DNA of 21,736 bases from DASULA01 sp036278435 (GCA_036278435.1 DASULA010000342.1:1-21736); one strand, 5' to 3'; shown: positions 1 through 7,774, counted from the stretch's first letter. The notes: generated by a model from the sequence alone, not told the origin. Numbers and translations are program-made.

Positions 1-1
1 C

Positions 2-547
2 GGGCAGCGCCAGCGGGTGGCGATCGCGCGGGCGCTGGCCCCCCGGCCGCGGATCCTGCTCGCCGACGAACCGGTGTCCATGCTGGACGTGTCGATCCGG
101 CTGGGCATCCTCGACCTGATCGACACGCTGAGGCGGCAGGAGAACCTGGCCGTGCTCTACGTCACCCACGACCTGGCCACCGCGCGGCACTTCGCCTCGG
201 CGATGATGGTGATGTACCGCGGGCAGATCGTGGAGTCCGGGCCCGCCGACGAGGTGATGCTCCGCCCGGCCCACCCCTACACGCGGCTGCTGGCCGACGC
301 CGCCCCCGACCCGGACCGGCCGCGCACCCGGCGATCCGACCGGGTGCCCGCGGCATCAGCGGTACCGGCGGCGCGGGCCGGTAGCGGATCGCGCGCCGAC
401 CAGGGTGGCTGCCTGTTCCGGTCCCGGTGCCCGGCCGCGATGGACGTCTGCGAGCGGTGGGTGCCCACGTTCGCGCTCGGCTCGGGCCATCGCGTGCGCT
501 GCTGGCTGCACGGTGGGTCGGACACCGGTGAGCCGACCGCCAGGTGA
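2..547 (+). CDS. Opp/Dpp-type ABC transporter ATP-binding protein, 3' end only
   Basis: The gene enters from the left edge, so the start and Walker A motif are outside the window. The visible part (about 181 codons) opens inside the ABC signature (GQRQRVAIARAL), followed by Walker B (ILLADEP), the D-loop (SMLD) and the H-switch histidine (YVTHD). The C-terminal part has the peptide-transporter extension (Oligo_HPY type): HPYTRLL, then a cysteine-bearing segment with CLFRSRCP and later Cys residues. This places it in the nickel/peptide/opine family, which powers import of dipeptides or oligopeptides and, in some bacteria, oligosaccharides. The substrate cannot be read from this fragment. It probably ends an operon, since a hairpin follows at 607-634. 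There is no sign of breakage other than the window edge. Confidence 0.9.
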   Translation, partial: GQRQRVAIARALAPRPRILLADEPVSMLDVSIRLGILDLIDTLRRQENLAVLYVTHDLATARHFASAMMVMYRGQIVESGPADEVMLRPAHPYTRLLADAAPDPDRPRTRRSDRVPAASAVPAARAGSGSRADQGGCLFRSRCPAAMDVCERWVPTFALGSGHRVRCWLHGGSDTGEPTAR

Positions 548-852
548 GCCGACCGCCAGTCCTCCGGTTTGGGCTGGTGGACCCGGCCCCGTCACGGATC
601 GGCCGTCCGGTTCGAGCTGCCAAGTCCGAACCGGGGCGGCTGGTGACCGTGCCTGACGGCGGGAACGGCATCCATCAGCGCACGAACCCAGGAGGTTAGC
701 GAAGACAGCCACAAATCACCATTCAAAAAATGCCACAGGCCGCCAACAACGAAGAACAGTAGTATTTCTCCTCGCCGGGAGACGGTGGCGGCGACGCTCC
801 GTCCTTGGTCGACCGCCTTCTGGACCATGTGCACACTTCGAGAGGCAGGGCG
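548..852. other. Intergenic region between the ABC ATPase and the antiporter
   Basis: This 305-bp stretch has no convincing gene. Its left half is GC-rich and carries the hairpin at 607-634. Its right half, about 690-775, is clearly richer in A/T than the surroundings and presumably holds the antiporter promoter, although I could not pick a convincing -35/-10 pair. A good ribosome-site-like AGGAGG near 691 has no start codon at a useful distance. A small inverted repeat (TCTCC/GGAGA) lies near 767-781. No known riboswitch consensus was recognised. Confidence 0.5.
607..634 (+). terminator. Hairpin after the ABC ATPase gene
   Basis: CCGGTTCG (607-614) and CGAACCGG (627-634) form a perfect 8-bp stem with a 12-nt loop, 60 bp after the stop codon at 547. 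There is no T-tract, which is common for actinobacterial terminator-like hairpins. The terminator role is inferred. Confidence 0.45.
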
Positions 853-2082
853 ATGACCACGGACCGGCAGGTGGCGGCACTGTTGTTCGACCTGGCGCTG
901 GTCCTGCTGGTCTCCCAGGCGTTCGGCGCACTCGCCCGGCGCCTCGGCCAGCCCGCCGTCATCGGCGAGACATTCGCGAGCATCCTGCTGGGGCCCACAC
1001 TCCTCACCGAACCGGTCTCCACGACCCTGTTCCCCAACGACGTGCGACCGCTGCTCGCACCGTTGGCGGACCTGGGCATCGCCCTGTTCATGTTCCTGGT
1101 GGGCCTGGAACTGGACCGCAAGTTCATCGCGTTCACCGGCCGGGTGGTGGTGACCGTCTCGCTGGCCTCGATGCTCGTGCCATTCGGGTTCGGAACGGGT
1201 CTGGCCTGGTACCTGTTGACGCGGTACCCCACGGCCAACCGGTTGGGGTTCGTGCTGTTCATCGGAGTCGCCATGGCGGCGACCGCATTTCCCGTGCTGG
1301 CCAGGATCCTCCTCGACAAGGGGATGCAGGAGACCCCGGTCGGCGGGCTCGCCCTGGCCAGCGCCGCCATCGGTGACGTCATGGTGTGGCCGGTGCTCAC
1401 CGTCGTGGTGCTGCTGCTGGGCCGGGACAGCGGCGGCGGATGGCGCATCCTGCTCACGATCCCCTACGCGACGGCCATGCTCTTCGTGGTGCGGCCACTG
1501 CTGCGCCGCCTGGTCGCGGGCCGATCGGAGATCGGCACCGGTGCGCTGGCGATGGTGGTCGTCGGGGTGCTGGTCTCCGGCGGGATCACCGAGTGGGTCG
1601 GCCTGCACTTCGTGTTCGGTGCGTTCCTGCTGGGCCTCATCCTGCCCAAGGACGGTGACGGCGCACTGAGAGCCAACATCCAGCAGCGGGTCGAGCACAT
1701 CAGCGCGTTACTGCTGCCGGTGTACTTCGTGACCGCCGGACTGGCCGTGGATCTGTCGGCCATCGGGGTGTCCGGTCTGGCCGACCTCGGGCTGATCATG
1801 CTGGTCGCCGTGGGAAGCAAGTTCCTCGGCGTCTACGGCGCCGCGCGCGTGCAGCACGTGCCGGCGCGGGAATCGGCCACGTTGGCAACCCTGATGAACA
1901 CCCGGGGGCTGACCGGGTTGGTGATCCTCACCGTGGGCCAGCAACTGGGCCTGCTCGACCAGACCCTCTACTCGCTGACGGTCGCAATGGCCGTGCTGAC
2001 CACCGGGATGACCGGACCGCTGCTGATGTTGATCGACCGGCGCGGCAGGCCGGCACCGGAACTCGCTCGAACAACCAGGTAG
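853..2082 (+). CDS. Cation/proton antiporter, CPA2 (Na_H_Exchanger) family
   Basis: Encodes 409 residues, almost wholly hydrophobic, with about a dozen membrane segments and no N- or C-terminal regulatory domain, so it is a bare transporter core. Family hallmarks are the FLVGLELD segment near residue 82, TAFPVLARIL near 145, a TM segment with AAIGDVMVWP near 172 carrying the single buried Asp, and NTRGLTGL near 350. Members exchange Na+ or K+ for protons across the cytoplasmic membrane; the cation cannot be told from sequence. The ATG at 853 is preferred over the in-frame TTG at 805 because a purine-rich site (AGAGGCAGGG) sits just upstream and residues before the ATG are not hydrophobic. Its stop lies 40 bp from the stop of the convergent mannosidase gene. 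Related antiporters occur in antibiotic clusters, but nothing here supports that. Confidence 0.88.
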   Translation: MTTDRQVAALLFDLALVLLVSQAFGALARRLGQPAVIGETFASILLGPTLLTEPVSTTLFPNDVRPLLAPLADLGIALFMFLVGLELDRKFIAFTGRVVVTVSLASMLVPFGFGTGLAWYLLTRYPTANRLGFVLFIGVAMAATAFPVLARILLDKGMQETPVGGLALASAAIGDVMVWPVLTVVVLLLGRDSGGGWRILLTIPYATAMLFVVRPLLRRLVAGRSEIGTGALAMVVVGVLVSGGITEWVGLHFVFGAFLLGLILPKDGDGALRANIQQRVEHISALLLPVYFVTAGLAVDLSAIGVSGLADLGLIMLVAVGSKFLGVYGAARVQHVPARESATLATLMNTRGLTGLVILTVGQQLGLLDQTLYSLTVAMAVLTTGMTGPLLMLIDRRGRPAPELARTTR

Positions 2083-2122
2083 TGCGGCCCCCGGCACCAG
2101 CCGGACCGGGGCGGAACCGCGG

Positions 2123-4582
2123 TCAGCACCCACGCAGGTCGTTGGCGCAGCGCAGCACCGGTCGGCTGACCAGCGCGGCCCGGTCCAGCGGTCCGCCACC
2201 GCGCACCCGCAGGGTGGCCGACTCGCCGGGCAGCAGGGTCACCAGCGCCTGGTCCACCCGGGCCGCCGGATCCAGCCGGTCGGGGAACAGGGTGAGGTCC
2301 CGCAACAGGGTGCCGGCGGTGACCGTGACCAGCGTCTCGCCGTCGCCGGCGGTGATCTCGGCGCCGTAGTCCGGTTCTGGGTAGGCGACGTCCACGTCCT
2401 CGGCGAAGAACCAGAGCGCCCGGCCCTCGGTCCAGTCGGCGACCAGCAGTTCGCCGGCCGGATCGTCGGGAGTGGACACCTCCGGTGGCAGCCGCACGGC
2501 CCGCGCCTGGCCCGGGGGCACGTCGACGCCGACGGTGACCTTCGCCCGCGGTTCACCGGCCAGCGTGTGGCGGACCACGTCCAGCCGGACCGGCCACGGC
2601 GCGCACCCGTCGTTCACCGCGACCAGGGCGAGCGCGCCGGGACCGCCCCTGCCGGGCTGGAACGTCAACAGGCGGTCGGCGTAGGCGCGGCGCAGCGCGT
2701 ACCAGGCCGGCTTGCGTCGGCCGTCCCCGTCGACCATCGACCAGGACGTGACCGGCCAGCAGTCGTTGAGCTGCCACACGATCGTCCCGCCGCACAGCGG
2801 GCGCAGCGACCGGAAGTGCTCGACTCCGAACGCGACGGCCCGGGCCTGGTTGAGCTGGGTCGCGAAGTGCCAGTCGTCGGTGTTCCCCGGCGCCGGCAGG
2901 TGACCGGTCAGCCCCCGCAGCAGCTTGGCGTTGCCGTCCACGGCCTTCTGGTGGTGGGCCACCCCCGGCGAGTCGGGGGTGAGCGGATCGTCACTCACCG
3001 CCCGGCGCAGGGTGGCGTAGGCGGGCGGAGCCTGGAAGCCGAACTCGGCGACGAAGCGCGGCCGGTAGGACCGGTAGTGGGTGTAGTCGTGGGTGTTCCA
3101 CACGTCCCAGACGTGCGTGGTGCCGTGCCGTGGGTCGTTGGGGTGCAGAATCGACCCGCCGGAGTACGGGCTGCCCGGCCAGTAGGGTCGGGATGGGTCG
3201 ACGTCGGCGATGATCGACGGGAGCACGTCCAGGTAGTAGCCCAGGCCCCAGGACCGTCCGTCCAGGGTGTCCGACCAGCCCCAGTCGTGGAAACCCCAGA
3301 TGGCCTCGTTGTTTCCGGTCCACAGCACCAGGCTCGGGTGCGGCGCCAGCCGGGTCACCTGCTCGCGCGCCTCGGCGGCCACCTCGGAGCCGAGCGGCTC
3401 CTCCTCCGGGTAGGCCGCGCAGGAGAACAGGAAGTCCTGCCCGACCATGATCCCCAGCCCGTCGGCGAGGTCGTAGAAGTCCTCGGCCTCGTACCGGCCG
3501 CCGCCCCAGACCCGCAGGTAGTTCACTCCGGCCGCGCCGGCCTGGCCCAGCCGCTCGGCGTACCGGCGGCGGCCCACCCGGCTGACGAACACGTCGTCGG
3601 GAATCCAGTTGGCGCCCCGGACGAACACCGGCGTGTCGTTGATGATGAGCCGGAACGCCGACCCGTCCCGGTCCGGCGCGGTGTCCAGCCGCACCGACCG
3701 GAACCCGACCCGCCGGCGCCAGGTGTCCACAACGGACCCGTCGAGCGAGAGGGTCACCTCCAGCTCGTACCGGCGCGGGTCGCCGTAGCCGCGCGGCCAC
3801 CACCGGGCCGGATCGGTGACGCCCAGAACGAGCCTGACGGTGTGCTGGCCCGGAGCGACGGTGGCCGTCGCCTCCTGACCGGCCACCGTCGCGGTCACTG
3901 TCAGCGGGTGCCCCGGCCCGCCGCCCGCCCGGGCCACCGTGGCGCGCACCTCGACCCGCCCGGCCCGGCCCTGCACCGTCACCACCGGACACACCTCGGC
4001 CAGCCGGGCGACCGACCAGGAGTGCAGGCCGATCGGCTGCCAGATCCCGGCCGTCACCAGGGTCGGACCCCAGTCCCAGCCGAAGTTGCAGGCCATCTTC
4101 CGGATGTACTGGTACGGCTCGGCGTAGGCGGCGGGTCGGGCGCCCAGCGCGTCGCGGACCGACTCGGCGTACCGGTATGCCGAGTCCAACCGCACGGCCA
4201 GCCGGTTCTGCCCCGGCCGCAGCGCGCCGAGCGCGTCGAAGCGGTACGAGCGGTGCATGTTCCGGGTGTGGCCGAGTTCGACGCCGTTGAGGGTGACCGT
4301 GGCCACGGTGTCGAGCCCCGCGCAGGCCAGTTCGACCCGCTCGGCGCCCGGCCCGGTCCACTCGAAGGCCGTCTCGTACAGCCAGTCGGTACGCCCGATC
4401 CAGCCCTGCCGGACCTCGTTGTCGTCCAGGTAGGGGTCCTCGATCACCCCGGCGGCGAGCAGGTCGGTGTGCACGCATCCGGGCACGGTCGCCGGCAGCG
4501 GCCGGGCCGTCCCGGGGGGCGCCGGCCGGTCCGGGGCGGCGCGGAGCGTCCAGCCGTCGTGCAGGGGGCGGAAGGGGTTCAC
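2123..4582 (-). CDS. Beta-mannosidase, glycoside hydrolase family 2
   Basis: An 819-residue protein that should release mannose from the non-reducing ends of beta-1,4-manno-oligosaccharides, with retention of configuration. It has no signal peptide (MNPFRPLHDGW), so it probably acts in the cytoplasm on imported sugars. The order is GH2 N-terminal sugar-binding domain (about 1-190, including FGWDWGP near 167), Ig-like domain (about 195-300), TIM-barrel catalytic domain (about 310-640) and C-terminal beta domains. The acid/base is E426 in WTGNNE and the nucleophile is E513 in VAEFGFQ, the beta-mannosidase versions of these motifs. The GTG start at 4582 has a GGAG eight bases upstream. It is divergent from the LacI-type gene at 4860 and has its own promoter and operator at 4635-4687. 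Length is typical of bacterial GH2 mannosidases. The exact substrate is inferred. Confidence 0.93.
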   Translation of the reverse strand: MNPFRPLHDGWTLRAAPDRPAPPGTARPLPATVPGCVHTDLLAAGVIEDPYLDDNEVRQGWIGRTDWLYETAFEWTGPGAERVELACAGLDTVATVTLNGVELGHTRNMHRSYRFDALGALRPGQNRLAVRLDSAYRYAESVRDALGARPAAYAEPYQYIRKMACNFGWDWGPTLVTAGIWQPIGLHSWSVARLAEVCPVVTVQGRAGRVEVRATVARAGGGPGHPLTVTATVAGQEATATVAPGQHTVRLVLGVTDPARWWPRGYGDPRRYELEVTLSLDGSVVDTWRRRVGFRSVRLDTAPDRDGSAFRLIINDTPVFVRGANWIPDDVFVSRVGRRRYAERLGQAGAAGVNYLRVWGGGRYEAEDFYDLADGLGIMVGQDFLFSCAAYPEEEPLGSEVAAEAREQVTRLAPHPSLVLWTGNNEAIWGFHDWGWSDTLDGRSWGLGYYLDVLPSIIADVDPSRPYWPGSPYSGGSILHPNDPRHGTTHVWDVWNTHDYTHYRSYRPRFVAEFGFQAPPAYATLRRAVSDDPLTPDSPGVAHHQKAVDGNAKLLRGLTGHLPAPGNTDDWHFATQLNQARAVAFGVEHFRSLRPLCGGTIVWQLNDCWPVTSWSMVDGDGRRKPAWYALRRAYADRLLTFQPGRGGPGALALVAVNDGCAPWPVRLDVVRHTLAGEPRAKVTVGVDVPPGQARAVRLPPEVSTPDDPAGELLVADWTEGRALWFFAEDVDVAYPEPDYGAEITAGDGETLVTVTAGTLLRDLTLFPDRLDPAARVDQALVTLLPGESATLRVRGGGPLDRAALVSRPVLRCANDLRGC

Positions 4583-4634
4583 GGGCCGGTCTCCAGACGT
4601 CGCAGCCGACGTGTCGCGGTGATCGCGGTCAGAT

Positions 4635-4650
4635 ACTTAACCGGATAAGT
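4635..4650. promoter_or_regulatory. LacI-type operator at the mannosidase promoter
   Basis: ACTTAACCGGATAAGT is a 16-bp inverted repeat with a CCGG centre and one mismatched pair (ACTTA/TAAGT arms). CpG-centred palindromes of this length are the usual LacI-family target. It starts 7 bp downstream of the proposed -10, so a bound repressor would cover the transcription start. The cognate regulator is presumably the adjacent gene at 4860. Confidence 0.65.
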
Positions 4651-4657
4651 GCCCAAG

Positions 4658-4687
4658 ACAGTATTGCCGGAGTTCACACACTGTCAA
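4658..4687 (-). promoter_or_regulatory. Mannosidase promoter, sigma-70-like
   Basis: On the minus strand a perfect TTGACA (4687-4682) is followed after 18 bases by TACTGT (4663-4658), a TAnnnT -10 element. Transcription would start near 4651, inside or beside the operator, leaving a leader of roughly 70 bases before the GTG at 4582. Confidence 0.5.
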
Positions 4688-4758
4688 CTCATTACGGCAT
4701 TGACGGACAGGGCCGACCTGGAACGGTCGGGCCGGCGCCGGGAAACGCACTCCTTGTC

Positions 4759-4774
4759 GCTTAACCGGGTCATT
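4759..4774. promoter_or_regulatory. Second, weaker TTAACCGG operator at the lacI-type promoter
   Basis: GCTTAACCGGGTCATT repeats nine bases (CTTAACCGG) of the operator at 4635-4650, but its right arm is degenerate. It ends against TAGAAT (4774-4779), a good -10 match for the rightward gene, and the preceding TTGTCG (4754-4759) is too close (14 bp) to be a normal -35. Autoregulation is inferred from the position. Confidence 0.5.
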
Positions 4775-4859
4775 AGAATCGCCACCAGCGGCGGTCGACC
4801 CACCCCCAGCAGTCCGCCCGGCTACCGTGTGCGGCAACGACCCGGCAGGGAGGACGTGC

Positions 4860-5990
4860 GTGAAACGACCGACCATATCTGACATCGCCCAGCGCGCCGG
4901 GGTGTCCAAGGTCGCGGTGTCCTACGCCCTGAACGGGCAGACCGGCGTATCCGAGACGACCAGGCGGCGCATTCTGGCGATCGCCGAGGAGATCGGCTGG
5001 AGCCCCAACCGGGCGGCCCGCGCACTGTCTGGCGCCATGTCCTACGCGGTCGGTCTGGCCCTGTGCCGGCCAGCCCGCATCCTGAGCATCGAGCCGTTCT
5101 TCATGGGGCTGATCAGCGGGGTGGAGGCCGAACTGTCGGCCCGGTCCTACGCGCTCACCCTCCAGGTCGTCGCCGACCTGGACGCTGAGGTCGAGGTGTA
5201 CCGACGCTGGTGGGCCGAACGGCGGGTGGACGGCGTCATCGTGGTGGACCTGCGTACCGACGACCGGCGGATACCCGTGCTGGCGGAGCTGAACCTGCCG
5301 GCGGTGATCATCGGCGACCCGCGCGGGTCGGGCGGCATCGCCGGGATCTGGTCGGACGACGCCGCGGCCCTGGTCGAGACGGTGGAGTACCTGGTCGCCC
5401 TCGGCCACCGGCGGATCGCCCGGATCACCGGCCTGCCCGAACTGTTGCACACCGCCATCCGGGACGAGGCGTTCGAGCGGGTCTGCCGGCGGTCGGGGGT
5501 CACCCCGACCCTGGTGGCGGCCGACTACACCGGCGAGGAGAGCGCCCGGATCACCCGCCGCCTGCTCAGCTCGGCGCATCCGCCCACCGCCGTGCTGTAC
5601 GACAACGACGTGATGGCCGTGGCCGGGCTCGCGGTGGCTCAGGAAATGGGCGTCACGGTGCCGACCGAGCTGTCCATCGTCGCCTGGGACGACTCACCAC
5701 TGTGCCAGCTTGTGCACCCTGCCCTCACCGCGCTGAGCCGGGACGTCCCCGGCTACGGTGGGCACGCGGCCACCCGGTTGCTGGCCGCCATCGCCGGTGA
5801 ACGCATCGAGAGCTGCCAGTACGGGACGCCACGGCTGGTGCCCCGAGGCAGCACGGCGCGGCCGGGACACCAACCGCCGGCCCGGCGGGAACGGGCCGGT
5901 CCGGCGGCGCGGGGTACCCGGTCGGCGACCGGGGCCGGGTCGGGCACCGGTCCAGCGGGCACCGACGCCCGACGGAAACGCGACCGGTAA
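4860..5990 (+). CDS. LacI-family transcriptional regulator, probable repressor of the beta-mannosidase
   Basis: A 376-residue repressor-type protein. Residues 4-28 form the helix-turn-helix (TISDIAQRAGVSKVAVSYAL), with the hinge helix near 50-57 (NRAARALS), followed by a periplasmic-binding-protein-like sugar domain to about 333 (PRLVPRGST is the usual family ending). The start chosen is GTG 4860, with GGGAGG six bases upstream; an in-frame GTG at 4827 would only add residues before the DNA-binding domain and lacks a site. About 43 further residues rich in Gly, Ala, Arg, Pro and Thr follow the normal family end, which is unusual. It is divergent from the GH2 gene and flanked by TTAACCGG sites, which suggests control of mannoside use by an intracellular sugar. 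The effector is unknown. Confidence 0.9.
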   Translation: MKRPTISDIAQRAGVSKVAVSYALNGQTGVSETTRRRILAIAEEIGWSPNRAARALSGAMSYAVGLALCRPARILSIEPFFMGLISGVEAELSARSYALTLQVVADLDAEVEVYRRWWAERRVDGVIVVDLRTDDRRIPVLAELNLPAVIIGDPRGSGGIAGIWSDDAAALVETVEYLVALGHRRIARITGLPELLHTAIRDEAFERVCRRSGVTPTLVAADYTGEESARITRRLLSSAHPPTAVLYDNDVMAVAGLAVAQEMGVTVPTELSIVAWDDSPLCQLVHPALTALSRDVPGYGGHAATRLLAAIAGERIESCQYGTPRLVPRGSTARPGHQPPARRERAGPAARGTRSATGAGSGTGPAGTDARRKRDR

Positions 5991-6033
5991 CCCGCGCCAC
6001 GGTCCGCCTTGGCCGCCATGTCCCCCGTCGCCC

Positions 6034-6067
6034 CCGGTCCGCGGCGTCCGGCGGCGACGCGGACCGG
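6034..6067 (+). terminator. Terminator-like hairpin after the LacI-type gene
   Basis: CCGGTCCGCG (6034-6043) and CGCGGACCGG (6058-6067) make a perfect 10-bp stem with a 14-nt loop, 43 bp past the stop at 5990. There is no T-tract. It sits back-to-back with the hairpin at 6090-6123, which serves the converging xylanase gene. Confidence 0.6.
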
Positions 6068-6089
6068 ACGCGATCGGTGCGGGACGCTC

Positions 6090-6123
6090 TGCCCCGCCGG
6101 CAGCCGTGGCCGCCGGCGGGGCA
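6090..6123 (-). terminator. Terminator-like hairpin after the GH10 gene
   Basis: TGCCCCGCCGGC (6090-6101) pairs perfectly with GCCGGCGGGGCA (6112-6123): a 12-bp stem with a 10-nt loop, 16 bp beyond the xylanase stop codon. It could act in both directions. Confidence 0.65.
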
Positions 6124-6139
6124 GGGCATCGGGTGGGCG

Positions 6140-7642
6140 TCAGCCGGTGGTGCAGGCCACGCCGTTGACGGAGAACGCGGTCGGATCGGTGTTCGTGCCG
6201 GAGAACGCGGCCTGGAAGCCCAGGGCGGTCGTGCCGCCCGGGGGGATCACCTCGTTGTAACTGAGGTTCCGGACGGTGACCGAGGTTCCGGTCTGGGTCG
6301 GGGCCCCGTTCCACAGGTTGGTGATCTGCTGGTTACCGGAGAAGGCGAACGACAGCGTCCAGCCGTCGATCGGGGTGCTGCCGGTGTTGCCGATCACGAT
6401 GTTGGCGATGAATCCGGTGGCCCAACCGCTCTCCACGTAGCTCACCGTGCAACCACCCGGGCTGCTCGGCGGCGGAGTGGTCGGCGGCGGAGTGGTCGGC
6501 GGCGGGCTGGTGGGAGGCGGGCTGGTCGGCGGGAGGCCGGCGCCGGCGGACAGGACGTCGGAGACCGACTGGTAGGCCGACTTGGGCTGGTAGTTGTCGT
6601 CGAAGAGCAGCGGCGCGCCCTGGCCGGGGAACGTGCTGATAACCCAGGAGTCGGGGTCGCCGACGCCCCAGACGGTGATGCCGACGCAGCGAGCCACGGC
6701 CAGGCAGTCCCTGGTCACCGCGGCGTAGTCGCTGGCCTGCTGGGTCAACATGGTTGGCGTGGCCGGCAGGTTCATCCGCACGTCCAGCTCGGTGATCGCC
6801 ACGTCCACCCCCAGGTCGGCGAACCGCTGGAGGTTCTGCTGCATGGTGGAGGGCACCTGGCCGAGGATGAGGTGCGCCTGGATGCCCACCCCGTCGATCG
6901 GCACGCCCTGCGCCTTCAGCGACTTCACCAGGTTGAACAGCCCGTCACTCTTGGCGTTGATGCCCTCGACGTTGAAGTCGTTGATGTACAGCTTCGCGGT
7001 CGGGTCGGCGGCCCGCGCGTCGCGCAGCGCCTCGGCGATGTATCCGGGGCCGATAGTGTTCTCCCACATCGAGGCGCGCATCGTGCCGTCCTCGTTGAAC
7101 GGCTCGTTGATCACGTCCCAGGCGTAGAGCTGGCCGGCGTAGTGCCCGACCAGGTGGGCGATGTGGTTGTCCATGATGGAGCTGAGCTCGGTCGCGGAGA
7201 AGGTCCCACTGGTCAGCCAGCCCGGCAACTGGCTGTGCCAGACCAGGTTGTGGCCGCGGACCCGCTGGTCGTGCGCCTTGGCGAAGGCGACGATCTGGTC
7301 GCCCGCGCCGAAGGTGAAGGTGCCGCGGGACGGCTCGGTGGCGTCCCACTTCATCTCGTTTCCGGGCGTGGCCATGTCGAACTGGGTGCCGGCGACCTGG
7401 CTGTAGGCGGCGTTGCTGGTCAGCAGCGGCGCTTCGAGCGCGTCGCCGAAGTACCTGCCGTTGGCCTCGGCGAGCTGCCGCAAGGTGCTCGCCGCGTGTC
7501 CGGGACGCTGGCTGACCAGTACCAGCCCGAGGGTCCCGACCACCACGGCCAGTGCCGCGCACAACCATCGCCAGCCTGGACCAGAGGCGGTTCTCCGTAC
7601 CGCGGATGCGCCCGCGGGGACGCCGGAGACATCGTGGCTCAT
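6140..7642 (-). CDS. Secreted endo-1,4-beta-xylanase, GH10 with C-terminal CBM2
   Basis: A 500-residue protein that cleaves internal beta-1,4 bonds in xylan outside the cell. An N-terminal signal segment (hydrophobic core about 25-43, cleavage probably after the Ala pair near 50) leads into a GH10 barrel (about 52-362). The acid/base is E180 in DVINEP and the nucleophile is E285 in ITELDV; WHSQLP near 135 is also typical. A Pro/Thr/Ser linker (about 370-396) joins a CBM2 (397-498) with the paired end cysteines C398 and C497 and aromatic residues W407, W428 and W444 for binding cellulose or xylan surfaces. The ATG at 7642 has GGGAGG six bases upstream. It is downstream of the GH6 gene but separated by a hairpin and a distinct operator-like site, so it is probably transcribed separately. 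It lacks the TGAAAGCGCTTTCA box of the cellulase genes. Confidence 0.96.
   Translation of the reverse strand: MSHDVSGVPAGASAVRRTASGPGWRWLCAALAVVVGTLGLVLVSQRPGHAASTLRQLAEANGRYFGDALEAPLLTSNAAYSQVAGTQFDMATPGNEMKWDATEPSRGTFTFGAGDQIVAFAKAHDQRVRGHNLVWHSQLPGWLTSGTFSATELSSIMDNHIAHLVGHYAGQLYAWDVINEPFNEDGTMRASMWENTIGPGYIAEALRDARAADPTAKLYINDFNVEGINAKSDGLFNLVKSLKAQGVPIDGVGIQAHLILGQVPSTMQQNLQRFADLGVDVAITELDVRMNLPATPTMLTQQASDYAAVTRDCLAVARCVGITVWGVGDPDSWVISTFPGQGAPLLFDDNYQPKSAYQSVSDVLSAGAGLPPTSPPPTSPPPTTPPPTTPPPSSPGGCTVSYVESGWATGFIANIVIGNTGSTPIDGWTLSFAFSGNQQITNLWNGAPTQTGTSVTVRNLSYNEVIPPGGTTALGFQAAFSGTNTDPTAFSVNGVACTTG
6455..6535 (-). repeat. Pro/Thr/Ser linker repeat inside GH10
   Basis: This stretch encodes tandem PPPTS/PPPTT units, a flexible interdomain linker probably glycosylated after secretion. 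The DNA itself is repetitive, so its length may vary between strains. Confidence 0.7.
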
Positions 7643-7658
7643 GCTGAGCCTCCCTTAA

Positions 7659-7672
7659 GATAACGTTTTACA
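7659..7672. promoter_or_regulatory. AACGTT-centred operator-like site before GH10
   Basis: On the minus strand the site reads TGTAAAACGTTATC, with a perfect AACGTT core and partly matching arms. It lies five bases upstream of the ribosome site. It resembles LacI-family operators but differs in centre and arms from both other operator types in this window. A further 7-bp inverted repeat (CCGGGTC 7687-7693, GACCCGG 7707-7713) is just upstream. Confidence 0.4.
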
Positions 7673-7774
7673 TCTGATATTGGACCCCGGGTCAGGAATC
7701 AGGATAGACCCGGAACAGGTTTTATGTACCTATTAGTCCACATTGGATTTGTCTGGATCGGTGTTGCGGTCCTA

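Larger units (their letters stand above)
4583..4859. promoter_or_regulatory. Divergent control region of the mannosidase and LacI-type genes
   Basis: This 277-bp non-coding stretch lies between two divergent starts. It contains a leftward promoter (4658-4687), a near-palindromic operator just downstream of it (4635-4650), and a second, half-conserved operator copy (4759-4774) next to a rightward -10-like TAGAAT (4774-4779). It is less GC-rich than the neighbouring genes. The arrangement suggests that the regulator represses both the mannosidase and itself. Confidence 0.65.

Noticed and set aside
690..780. Possible riboswitch in the A/T-richer leader of the antiporter gene
   Set aside because: No consensus of c-di-AMP, sodium, lithium or manganese riboswitches could be recognised; only small unconvincing stems are present.
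592..1698. Minus-strand open frame opposite the antiporter
   Set aside because: Its translation is rich in His, Gln, Asp and Arg, typical of the reverse of a membrane-protein gene.
2567..4648. A 693-codon open frame on the plus strand, opposite the mannosidase
   Set aside because: It mirrors the GC-rich third positions of the GH2 gene, has a composition rich in Arg, Gly, Pro and Val, and no recognisable domain or ribosome site.
6077..7663. Plus-strand open frame opposite the GH10 gene
   Set aside because: Antisense shadow; the xylanase with its catalytic motifs occupies the minus strand.
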